From: Nitrospiraceae bacterium
GTDB lineage: Bacteria; Nitrospirota; Nitrospiria; Nitrospirales; UBA8639
Direction: 5' to 3'
Assembly (NCBI GenBank): GCA_020632635.1
Contig: JACKFE010000001.1
Coordinates: 888,501 to 952,500 of the forward strand
DNA: 64,000 nt
In this document: one piece after another, positions 35,647 through 44,134 of the stretch
Layout: every line of letters starts with the position of its first letter
How positions within the stretch are numbered: the stretch's first letter is position 1
The notes under the pieces: generated by a model
Seen by the model: only the letters and a program-made list of their open reading frames with translations
Told to the model about the DNA's origin: nothing
The model's database searches: none
Translations under genes and position numbers: made by a program

Positions 35647-37056
35647 CTATTTTTTGCCACGGAGCAACATCTTGATCGGGGTTCCAACAAATCCAAACTC
35701 TTTTCGCACGGCATTCTCCAGAAACCGAACATAGGCGACCGGCACCTCCTGTACATTTTTCATGAACAGTGCAAAAGTGGGCGGTTTAGTGGCGACCTGA
35801 GTCATGAAAAAGGATTTTTGAGGATTCCCCTTTTTCACGGAAAGGGGGTGTTTCTCCAAGGTCCGCTGAAAAAATTGATTGAGCTTGGCCGTCTGCACAC
35901 GTTTTGAATAATCCTTTATCACCTGATCAATGAGTGGAAACAGCTTTTTTAAAGTGGCAGGCTGCTGAGCCGAGGCAAACACCACCGGTACATGCGAAAA
36001 AAATGGAAATCGCCGCGAAAGATCCAGATTGTAAGATGGCAGGGCTTCCGCATCTCCCTGTCGCAAATCCCATTTATTCACCATGATAACGCACCCTTTG
36101 CCTTGCTTATTAATCAGTCCGGCAATTTTGGTGTCCTGCTCCGTCACACCTTCCAGGCCATCCAAAAGGAGAACGGCCACATCCGATCGCCCTAAAGCCC
36201 GAATGGCCCTGACCACACTGAACCCTTCAATCCCCCGCTCAACCCGCCCTCTTCGCCTGAGTCCTGCTGTGTCCGTAAACACATATCTCTGATTGCCTCT
36301 CAGCACGAGAGAATCGATCGGATCCCTGGTCGTCCCTGGAATATCACTTACGATGAGACGCTCTTCTCCTAAAATGGCGTTGACCAACGTAGATTTTCCA
36401 ACGTTAGGACGGCCTACCACGGCAATTCGAGGCCACTCAGACTGCACCGGCTCATCCGGCAAGACAGGCAGGTAGGGTAAACAGGCTTCAAGCAATTCAT
36501 CCACCCCTAGCCCTCCCTCGGCTGAAATAGGGAAAATGGTCTCCCACCCTAATTGGTAAAAGTCCGCCAAGAGGGGCTCCGACTTCGGGGTATCGATTTT
36601 ATTCACGGCCAGAAAGACTGGCTTGGTGACCGGGCGCAAGAGCGCGGCTAATTCCGCATCTAAGGGAGAGAGGCCGGCTCGGCCATCCATCACGGCAATA
36701 ATAATATCTGCCTCATGGATGGCCATTTGGGTTTGTTGGGTAATTTGTGCGGGAATTACATCTTGGGCCTTGAGATCTAGGCCACCGGTATCTACTACCC
36801 GGAAGCCCCGATTCTGATAGTCGCATTGCGCCGTATTCCGATCCCGTGTGACACCCGCCATATCATCAACGATGGCGGTACGATGACCGACAATTCGATT
36901 GAAGAGAGTCGACTTCCCTACATTGGGCCGTCCAACGATGGCCACAATAGGAAGGCGATCCGATGATGTTTTCGACTCGGCCGCATGAACGACCGTATTC
37001 GGAGAATGTCTCTGTGCCTTTTGTAATCGAGTTGTAGTAGATCGGCGCTTAGTCAT
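35647..37056 (-). CDS. der: GTPase Der (EngA), ribosome biogenesis
   Basis: A 469-residue tandem GTPase needed for 50S assembly. Two G domains: first with GRPNVGKSTLFNRI, DTGGLD and NKID (~45-200), second with GRPNVGKSTLVNAI, DTAGLRRRGR and NKWD (~225-390), then the KH-like C-terminal domain (NQFFQRTLEKHPLSVKKGNP). A ~30-residue basic N-terminal extension (TKRRSTTTRLQKAQRH) is longer than usual. All switch motifs are intact. Confidence 0.97.
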   Translation of the reverse strand: MTKRRSTTTRLQKAQRHSPNTVVHAAESKTSSDRLPIVAIVGRPNVGKSTLFNRIVGHRTAIVDDMAGVTRDRNTAQCDYQNRGFRVVDTGGLDLKAQDVIPAQITQQTQMAIHEADIIIAVMDGRAGLSPLDAELAALLRPVTKPVFLAVNKIDTPKSEPLLADFYQLGWETIFPISAEGGLGVDELLEACLPYLPVLPDEPVQSEWPRIAVVGRPNVGKSTLVNAILGEERLIVSDIPGTTRDPIDSLVLRGNQRYVFTDTAGLRRRGRVERGIEGFSVVRAIRALGRSDVAVLLLDGLEGVTEQDTKIAGLINKQGKGCVIMVNKWDLRQGDAEALPSYNLDLSRRFPFFSHVPVVFASAQQPATLKKLFPLIDQVIKDYSKRVQTAKLNQFFQRTLEKHPLSVKKGNPQKSFFMTQVATKPPTFALFMKNVQEVPVAYVRFLENAVRKEFGFVGTPIKMLLRGKK

Positions 37057-37345
37057 CGTCTTTATCGTATTGTTTCAGGAACCTTAGGTTGTTCAGCTTT
37101 AGAATATCCGGTATACCATTCCCTTCACCAGCAGGACCACTCGATTACGTTTCCTTCCACTATAATACCGGATTTATCATCTAGGCAGACGGGAAAGTAG
37201 CAACTCGAAATTAACTGGAGGGGAGAAGTGTATTCACTCAGCCTTCAACGACCCCGGAAACAGAGAGAGGCGTTTCCATGTATAGGCCCCATTCCCTCAT
37301 TGTATCCAAGTTGGCTTGATAGACCTTGTCTTCTTCTTGAATTTC

Positions 37346-37886
37346 TCATTCCCCACTCAAATCCACTGCTATTACAGAGGAATTCGGCCTTGAAGATTCC
37401 TTGTGTTTTTCGTTGAGAGGACTGCTGGCCGTTAACAGTTGAATTGATTCACTCATAGACTCATACCAATTGACCAATATCCATCTTCCATTTTGATAAG
37501 TAGGAACCCCGGCATCTCGAAGAAGCCAGGGTTTTTTCACCGGGCTATCCACTGCTTGGATCTCTCGATTGGAATCAATCTCCATGGCAAACCCCGCTAC
37601 TTTTTCCTATCGCAAACCTTCAGATCCCAAACATCAATCCTCAAGCCCTTCAGCATTGAGAATTCTTGCTGGAAGGCCTCTTTCACTTGATGCCATTCCA
37701 CATTTTCCGGCCACCAATGGTATCGCCTATCGCCTTCTCTTTCGCAGCCAAATATTTTTTAGTACACACAGGCCTAAATCGGGATTGGCTTTGACAACGA
37801 GCCGCATAACCGCCCTGGATTTTCCCCTGCGACTATGTCGCCGGCCCAGACCGGAGACCAACCGAAAACCAAAATTCATAAGGTAA
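37346..37886 (-). pseudogene. Possible decayed gene of unknown family
   Basis: Within the 974-base gap 37057-38030 (no intact gene) the minus strand shows pieces that look like coding sequence in several frames: RAVMRLVVKANPDLGLCVLK, YLAAKEKAIGDTIGG, WWPENVEWHQVKEAFQQEFS with RIDVWDLKVCDRKK and stop, then MEIDSNREIQAVDSPVKKPW to RWILVNWYESMSESIQLL (79-residue open frame, 37346-37585). I cannot assign a family, and the plus strand has frames as well. The rest of the gap shows nothing. Confidence 0.3.
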
Positions 37887-38030
37887 CCTGCCCCACGACC
37901 CTCAAATTGACCTCTTCAGCTAGTTTTCGCAGGGGCTTATTTTATCATGGCTTGCAGGGTTGGCCAGCACCAATACTGTGAGGCGAAAAGATGGGACCCA
38001 AGGAGGCTATTCTGCACTCCCGGAAAGATG

Positions 38031-38546
38031 TTAGGTATGAAGATGTTTCATCGCAGCGGCACAGAGGATGATAAATACCCCCATCCACAAAGCCACTCGT
38101 TGGAAAGGCACCGGTTCATAAACAGCCTCTTCATCTTCCTCATCAGTCGGCTCATTTTTGAAGATAATCGTATAGAGGAAAATGGTTAAGACCCCTAGGA
38201 CCAATGCTAACTTAATAAAAAAAACCGTAAGGTATTTCGCATGATGGCCGACCCCTTCTCCGGTTGCCATCTCCATTCCCTGACTGACGTAATGCAGGTT
38301 CATGCCACCGGTAAATAGGATGACGACCAACAGCACCCCAACTACCCGTTTATAGTGACGGTAAAACGCATCAGAAATAGGTCTGACCATCTCCCTGGGA
38401 ACGGCTGTTTTTAATCCCGGGGTTACTGCCATGACAAGATAGGCTAATCCACCGATCCATACCACCGCCGATAACAAATGGAACCAATGAATTAAAATAG
38501 GAATCAGTTTATTCAGGTCAGTGAGAACACTCAGGAGGGATTCCAT
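38031..38546 (-). CDS. CopD-like four-helix membrane protein
   Basis: A ~171-residue inner-membrane protein with four helices: IHWFHLLSAVVWIGGLAYLV, VVGVLLVVILFTGGMNL, FFIKLALVLGVLTIFLYTII and VALWMGVFIILCAAAMK. HWFHLLSAVVWIGG is the conserved first segment of the CopD/YozB-like family, with His residues that may bind heme or copper. An acidic loop (PTDEEDEEAVYE) precedes the last helix. It follows the radical SAM/PCP_red operon in the same orientation, with 147 bp between. Confidence 0.75.
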   Translation of the reverse strand: MESLLSVLTDLNKLIPILIHWFHLLSAVVWIGGLAYLVMAVTPGLKTAVPREMVRPISDAFYRHYKRVVGVLLVVILFTGGMNLHYVSQGMEMATGEGVGHHAKYLTVFFIKLALVLGVLTIFLYTIIFKNEPTDEEDEEAVYEPVPFQRVALWMGVFIILCAAAMKHLHT

Positions 38547-38693
38547 TAGCAAAATCTTAAGCCTAGCAGCCCATTCAGTTCAGGCCACCTACTCACCATA
38601 CTTCGCCTAGGCTTTGCTATATTCCTTTTTCCATAGCAGTTGCTGAGAAGGCAGACTGCAGAAAATACCTCTGCCGTTGATTTGAGGGAGCCA

Positions 38694-40076
38694 TTAAAAT
38701 TTAAAGACTGGCTTTTCATTACCAAACCGTTTTTTACGCAATTCTTCCATCAACTCAATAGTTACCGTGGGAATGCCTTGCTCCATCGCATGACGTTCCA
38801 CACCCTTTTTCACCATGGCCCGTAAAAAATACGGGATCCGCTCAAGACGTTCCTGCGCAGCGGAATCCCATGTTATGGATGAATCTTCAGAGATATTAAA
38901 GGCAACTTGAATCTTTTCCCCACCTTTTGGTGTATATAAACACCATTCATCTTCATCCAACCAATCTCCATGATCAACGTAGGGCCTTGCCCGGCATCCC
39001 CCACAAATTTCACTATATTCACAGTCTCCGCACTTGCCCTTTAAATGAGGATAACGGAAGGAATTAAAGATTTCCGAATCCTCCCATAGATCCACAAAAC
39101 TGTGTTCACGAATATTTCCAGCAGATAAAGGCATGTAAGGACACGGTGTCAAATCACCGTTGGGAGTCACCCGCGCATAATTGGTTCCCGCCAAACATCC
39201 TCCGCCCATATAACCCTGGGCCTTGGTAATTGGAGAATTGGGATCCTTTTCATATGCTAACCGCTTGAAATGAGGCGCACAGCGCGCCCTGACCAACATG
39301 TCCTGATATTTATCCTGACACTCAACTAAGTACCCAAGAACCTCCTCATATTGTTCAGGAGTGATATCGGTCAATTCTTCCCCGCGACCCGTGCAGACCA
39401 TAAAAAATACGTTTAACACTTTGGCCCCTAAGTCGTGAGCCCAATCAATGACTGTGGGCAATTCTTGATAGTTCATGGGTTGGGCACTGAAATGAATTTG
39501 AAACTGAAGGCCATTGCGCTTACAGGCTTCAATACCAGCGAGAGCCCCTTCAAATGCTCCTGGCAACCCACGAAAAATATTGTGCTTTTCCGGGTTAAGG
39601 GAATCGATACTAATTCCAACCCCCATCACGCCAATGTCTACCAGTTTTTTAGCTATGTCATCGGTAATTAACATGCCATTGGTACCGAAAACGACCATGA
39701 ACCGATGATTCACGGCATGCCTGGCAATATCCAGAATATCTGGCCGAACAAACGGTTCTCCGCCCGTTATGACCAAAAGACATCCAGGATTCACTTCGGC
39801 TATCTGATCGATTAACCGGAAGCATTCATCAGTCGACAGCTCATCATGACCACCACTCATTTTTGTAGTGGCATCCAGATAACAATGGTCGCACTTCAAA
39901 TTACATCGTTTGGTCAGGTTTAACGCAATGAGGTACGGCTTAAAATCATCGACCGTCCGGCCGTCACCTAGCATGCCAGGCTTGCCCCCCCCCGAACCGA
40001 ATCGGGTCATGGCCTGGGAACCGAGAGAAGAAAGAGAGCTGAGGAATGAATTGATGACAGGAAGGGGTTTACCCAT
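38694..40076 (-). CDS. Radical SAM/SPASM protein with C-terminal PCP_red domain
   Basis: A 460-residue enzyme. The cluster loop LTKRCNLKCDHCYLDAT has Cys 58, 62, 65; VITGGEPFVRP binds SAM; the SPASM-type region has a string of Cys (GGGCLAG, LTPCPYMP, CGDCEYSEICGGC) for one or two extra Fe-S clusters. Residues ~405-452 (ERLERIPYFLRAMVKKGVE, HAMEQGIPTVTIELM) are a PCP_red domain, otherwise the C-terminal module of protochlorophyllide reductase ChlB/BchB. The core resembles NirJ/AhbC/AhbD heme-modifying enzymes, so tetrapyrrole or peptide modification is possible. Its start overlaps the end of the upstream gene by 8 bp. Confidence 0.9.
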   Translation of the reverse strand: MGKPLPVINSFLSSLSSLGSQAMTRFGSGGGKPGMLGDGRTVDDFKPYLIALNLTKRCNLKCDHCYLDATTKMSGGHDELSTDECFRLIDQIAEVNPGCLLVITGGEPFVRPDILDIARHAVNHRFMVVFGTNGMLITDDIAKKLVDIGVMGVGISIDSLNPEKHNIFRGLPGAFEGALAGIEACKRNGLQFQIHFSAQPMNYQELPTVIDWAHDLGAKVLNVFFMVCTGRGEELTDITPEQYEEVLGYLVECQDKYQDMLVRARCAPHFKRLAYEKDPNSPITKAQGYMGGGCLAGTNYARVTPNGDLTPCPYMPLSAGNIREHSFVDLWEDSEIFNSFRYPHLKGKCGDCEYSEICGGCRARPYVDHGDWLDEDEWCLYTPKGGEKIQVAFNISEDSSITWDSAAQERLERIPYFLRAMVKKGVERHAMEQGIPTVTIELMEELRKKRFGNEKPVFKF

Positions 40077-42165
40077 GTTGACCAGCTCCGGATTGTGCCT
40101 CCGAAGTGGCCCCTGTGCCAGTCAAACGGGAGACGATGTCTTTGACATTGCCTGATTTCATGGCTTCTTCCATGGTATGCTTGGCCTGTTCAATGCCCTG
40201 CGTGGCCACTTCCAGGGTGATAATCGTTGTCCCAATTTTTTCTGCGTGTTTTATGATCAGGGCCTTTGTACAATCGCGCATAAAACCAGCTGGAGCTCGC
40301 TCCAGCCGCTGAAGCGCCTCGGGTTCCCAGGTAAAGAGAGGAGCCGACTCACCGCCATTGGCCTCACGCCCCTCCTCCGTTTGCACACCAGAATCCTCTG
40401 ATCCGCTTTTGTTCGAAAAAATTGGGGTGTAATCTTCGGCCGCCGCTTCCCGTATCATGGGCCCCGCATATTCCAGGGTAATGGTTGTCATCCCTAATTT
40501 TCTGGCAGATTTCTCTATTTTTGCTTTAGCCCGGCGACGCTGGAATCCAGCCGGAACCGCACGAATGGCCTCTCGCGCATCCTTTGTCCATTGCATTGGA
40601 ATATCATCATAGGCCATTTGGGTTTCTAGCCCACCCTCTGCCTGGGCTGCAGCATCAAAAACTGATTTATCCACTTCCTTGAATTGCGCCCCATCTAAAC
40701 CACACACTGGGCACTGCACAGGATGATCTCCCTTCCCAATATAGCCACATCCTCCACAAACATAATAGGTTTTTGACATCCGCTCCAAATAGGACTTGGT
40801 GCTGGCATTCATCGGTTCTTTGGCTCCAGCCGGGTTCTCTTCTACCACCTTCGACATCATGCCACTCAAAGTAGACCCCATTAAATCTTTCGCCACCCCC
40901 TCATCAGCCTGCATGGCGTTCCGATCGACCCCGGCGGCATCAAGAGTTCCACCAAGTGCTCTCATGGCATCCATAGCCCCCTTGGGCAGAATATCTCCCA
41001 CGGCATCATCAATGACGGAATTGCTAATAATGGTATGGCCTTTTTCGATAGCAAACCGATGAATGGCTGTTTTGGCGACTCCACGGGCAAAAACTGGGAT
41101 TTTTTCCATACGCCGGAGGGCTTCCTCGGTCCAGGCAATCGTATACTCCGCTTGCGTATCGATAGGGGGTACGAACTTTCTGTTCGAAATCAGAATATTA
41201 CAGCTTGCGGATCGTAAGAGGTTTTCCGTATTGCTTCCAATATCCATGTCCTCATCACTATGCACACCGATCCGACCCACGATCAACAACCAAGGCTGCT
41301 CTTTTCTTACATATTGAATAACCTTTTCAAAGGCTTTTCCATCTAGAAGGGTGGTCTTAATATCCCATCCTTCTTCTTGAGCAACTTCACGGGAAATATC
41401 CAGATGGGATTGATAGATTTTTGCTAAGCCACTATCAATTACTTCCTCATGAAGTTTTTCTTGCTCCTTAAAGCGAAAAACCTTCCCCGCCTCTTCATTA
41501 AGCACCCCGGAGATACTATGGAAGGCAGCATAGTGGAAATAGGGATCAAAGGCCGAAATGGCTTCAACCGGTTTATTAAAGGCCTTGCCTAAAGCCAAAG
41601 CCGTTTTCAACCCACCAAAGGAATAGGGGCTTCCATCGACGGCTACCACTATTTTTCCGCCATTCATAGGATTCAAATCTTTCACAATAAACATATCCGA
41701 GCTGCGAACCCTACGAATTACCCGTTCAGTATTACTTCCAATTACGGAATCTTTGACTGCCCCAACACCGACTGCCCCCATAATCGTTAAATCATAGCCG
41801 CTTTTATTGATATCCTCGGCCAAAACTTTCCAGTTCCGACCCTCTAAAGACCGTCGCTCCAGAGGAATATTGGCCTCGGTGCATTTTTGATCCACAAAAT
41901 CCAGATAGGAGTCAGTAATAATCTGAAGGCCGCGCGTAATCAGGGAATCATGAATTTGCCTTTGACGATCCAGCTCTTTTTCATCGTGATACTCTTCAGG
42001 AAGACCTGCTTCCATTTGCTTAAATCGCTTGTCATGCATTTTGGCGGCATAGACATGGCTTCCCACAATCTTGGAACCGAAGGTTTTGGCGAATTGCACT
42101 CCCAGTTCTACAGCCATATTGGAATGGTCTGAATTATCAACTGGGACATATATGGTCTTGTACAT
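40069..42165 (-). CDS. Tandem universal-stress protein with rubredoxin-like and three PCP_red domains
   Basis: A ~698-residue mosaic. UspA domain 1 (~1-168, MGAVGVGAVKDSVIGSNTER) and 2 (~172-345, VGRIGVHSDEDMDIGSNTEN) both keep the ATP loop G-x2-G-x9-G-S. PCP_red domain 1 follows (~353-405, RRMEKIPVFARGVAKTAIHR), then a linker and a rubredoxin-like four-Cys knuckle (YYVCGGCGYIG and CPVCGLDG, ~470-500), then PCP_red 2 (~530-583, PAGFQRRRAKAKIEKSARKLG) and PCP_red 3 (~615-672, PAGFMRDCTKALIIKHAEKIG). No signal or membrane helix. AAGGAGG precedes the ATG at MYKTIYV; a longer start 9 codons up is less likely. Upstream and in operon with the radical SAM/PCP_red gene. Confidence 0.9.
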   Translation of the reverse strand: MYKTIYVPVDNSDHSNMAVELGVQFAKTFGSKIVGSHVYAAKMHDKRFKQMEAGLPEEYHDEKELDRQRQIHDSLITRGLQIITDSYLDFVDQKCTEANIPLERRSLEGRNWKVLAEDINKSGYDLTIMGAVGVGAVKDSVIGSNTERVIRRVRSSDMFIVKDLNPMNGGKIVVAVDGSPYSFGGLKTALALGKAFNKPVEAISAFDPYFHYAAFHSISGVLNEEAGKVFRFKEQEKLHEEVIDSGLAKIYQSHLDISREVAQEEGWDIKTTLLDGKAFEKVIQYVRKEQPWLLIVGRIGVHSDEDMDIGSNTENLLRSASCNILISNRKFVPPIDTQAEYTIAWTEEALRRMEKIPVFARGVAKTAIHRFAIEKGHTIISNSVIDDAVGDILPKGAMDAMRALGGTLDAAGVDRNAMQADEGVAKDLMGSTLSGMMSKVVEENPAGAKEPMNASTKSYLERMSKTYYVCGGCGYIGKGDHPVQCPVCGLDGAQFKEVDKSVFDAAAQAEGGLETQMAYDDIPMQWTKDAREAIRAVPAGFQRRRAKAKIEKSARKLGMTTITLEYAGPMIREAAAEDYTPIFSNKSGSEDSGVQTEEGREANGGESAPLFTWEPEALQRLERAPAGFMRDCTKALIIKHAEKIGTTIITLEVATQGIEQAKHTMEEAMKSGNVKDIVSRLTGTGATSEAQSGAGQHG

Positions 42166-42887
42166 TACAACGGCCTCCTTGGAGAATCCCAACTAAAAAA
42201 GCGGCACCACACCCTCCGCACTCACGGTTTATGCAAAACAGTTAATTTACTTGACATTTTCAAAGAAATGAAAATAATTTGGGAGTGTAACACCAGGAAT
42301 TTAAGCAATGCAACCCGAATTATAGCCGTCTTTCAAGTGCCAATCCGCCCATAACTAATGCAATCAATTAAAAAACACCAAGACCAGTTGCTCAATTCAA
42401 ATGAACTCTGAAATTAAGTATTAATACCAGCATAGTGGCAATAAAAATACTGAGCCATTTTGAATGAGGGATTTCAACTTGGCCTCTCTGAAACATAGCC
42501 CTTTATCAACTCCACTCAAGCATGCCCTGGATATTTTGATGATGCCTTTAAATCAGAACCTCTTCATCATCCACTAGCCCCCACAAAGTAAAGCAAGATT
42601 CCGTAAACAAATTCTTGATTCGACATTGGGGTGGAGCCCCTACCACCAAAATGATCAGTCTAAGTTCCCACCCCCTATTACCCTTCTTCGAACTATTCCA
42701 TGAATCATTGTTCCATTCATTTTCAAGTTTTTCACCCTAAAAGCCGAAATTAATACGGTATTTTCCTTATCTTTATTTGCATACTCGAATTTCTTTTGAT
42801 TACAGTAGAACCTTTGTTTTTCGACTTACTAACACTTGGCCAGCCTCCCCATGCGGGAAACGGCCAACAAATTGGTGGAGGACATGA
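42166..42887. promoter_or_regulatory. Divergent intergenic region and metK leader
   Basis: 722 AT-rich bases between the divergent Usp/PCP_red and metK genes, with no coding content. The last ~40 bases hold a hairpin TTGGCC(42836)..GGCCAA ahead of GGTGGAGG, the metK ribosome site. I could not match it to any known SAM riboswitch. Promoters for both units should lie here but none is clear. Confidence 0.4.
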
Positions 42888-44039
42888 ATGAGACAAACCA
42901 ATTTTTTGTTTACCTCGGAATCGGTCACGGAAGGACATCCCGATAAAATCGCGGACCAGATTTCCGACGGTATTTTGGATGCCATTATTAGCCAAGACAA
43001 AAACTGCCGGGTTGCTTGTGAAACTATTTTGACAACAGGCTTGGCATTTGTCGCCGGTGAAATATCCACCAAAGCCTATGTAGAAATTCCAGACATCATT
43101 CGGGAAACCATTCGGCAAGTCGGGTACACCGATGCCACCTGGGGATTCGACTACAGTACATGCTCGGTCCTCACCGCCATTCATTCCCAATCGGGAGACA
43201 TTGCCATGGGAGTCGACACCGGAGGTGCCGGAGACCAAGGCCTCATGTTTGGCTATGCCTCAAACGAAACCGACGAACTGATGCCTATGCCCATTGTGTT
43301 AGCCCACAAACTCACACGCCGATTGGCCGAGGTCAGAAAGAAAAATATCCTCCCTTGGGTCAGGCCTGATGGAAAATCTCAAGTCACCGTCGAATACAAA
43401 AATGGCAAGCCGGTCCGGATCGACACGATTGTTCTTTCTACTCAACACAGCGACACCGTCACATCGAAAAAAATTGAAAAAGATGTTTTGGAAAAAGTTA
43501 TATACCCCGTGATGCCCAAACGGCTGTTTGATCCTAAAAAAGTCAAATTTCATATCAACCCTACCGGCCGCTTCGTCACCGGAGGCCCTATGGGTGATAC
43601 CGGCTTAACCGGCCGAAAAATTATTGTGGATACCTATGGTGGGGTCGGCAGTCATGGTGGAGGGGCTTTTTCGGGCAAAGATCCCAGCAAAGTGGACCGG
43701 AGCGCTTCTTATATGGCCCGGTATATTGCCAAGAATATCATCGCCGCAAAATTAGCTGAAAAATGTGAGGTGCAATTGGCCTATGCCATTGGGGTTCCCG
43801 AACCTGTTTCGGTTTTAATTGATACGAAGGGTACGGAAAAAGTTGCCATTGAAAAAATCGAACAGTTGGTGAAAAAGCATTTTTCATTAACCCCTCGGGG
43901 TATTATTGACCACCTGAAGTTGCGACGACCGATTTACAAGTTAACCGCTGCTTATGGGCATTTTGGCCGTACCGAGCCCAGTTTCACCTGGGAAAAAACC
44001 GATAAAGCTAGCTTGTTAAAACGAGAAGCTGGTTTATAA
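42888..44039 (+). CDS. metK: S-adenosylmethionine synthase
   Basis: A 383-residue enzyme that makes SAM from Met and ATP. FTSESVTEGHPDKIADQISD is the N-terminal signature with catalytic His and metal Asp; VMFGYA-like QGLMFGYASNETDELMP contains the GxMFGYA loop; GPMGDTGLTGRKIIVDTYGG and GGGAFSGKDPSKVDRSA are the ATP/PPi loops. Length is normal. GGTGGAGG precedes the ATG. ahcY lies 95 bp downstream behind a strong terminator. The product feeds the many radical SAM enzymes and methyltransferases in this window. Confidence 0.98.
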   Translation: MRQTNFLFTSESVTEGHPDKIADQISDGILDAIISQDKNCRVACETILTTGLAFVAGEISTKAYVEIPDIIRETIRQVGYTDATWGFDYSTCSVLTAIHSQSGDIAMGVDTGGAGDQGLMFGYASNETDELMPMPIVLAHKLTRRLAEVRKKNILPWVRPDGKSQVTVEYKNGKPVRIDTIVLSTQHSDTVTSKKIEKDVLEKVIYPVMPKRLFDPKKVKFHINPTGRFVTGGPMGDTGLTGRKIIVDTYGGVGSHGGGAFSGKDPSKVDRSASYMARYIAKNIIAAKLAEKCEVQLAYAIGVPEPVSVLIDTKGTEKVAIEKIEQLVKKHFSLTPRGIIDHLKLRRPIYKLTAAYGHFGRTEPSFTWEKTDKASLLKREAGL

Positions 44040-44062
44040 TCAAAAAGAATAGATGTGAAAAT

Positions 44063-44095
44063 GGGGCACAGGGGAAACCCTGGCCCCGTTTTTTT
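44063..44095 (+). terminator. Rho-independent terminator after metK
   Basis: GGGGC-A-CAGGG, loop GAAA, CCCTG-G-CCCC, then GTTTTTTT. A G+C-rich stem with a seven-T tail located between metK and ahcY; ahcY probably has its own promoter or is read through in part. Confidence 0.85.
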
Positions 44096-44134
44096 ACGTA
44101 TTGGCTTTGACGTTAGGAAGAGGAGGAAGCATTC

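Noticed and set aside
42240..42280. FNR-like site TTGAC..TCAA upstream of the Usp gene
   Set aside because: Spacing is 5 instead of 6 and half-sites are incomplete.
42700..42887. SAM riboswitch in the metK leader
   Set aside because: No SAM-I, SAM-II, SAM-III or SAM-IV core could be recognised; only a simple hairpin remains.
44040..44134. SAH riboswitch upstream of ahcY
   Set aside because: The only structure is a canonical G+C-rich terminator; the SAH core is not present.
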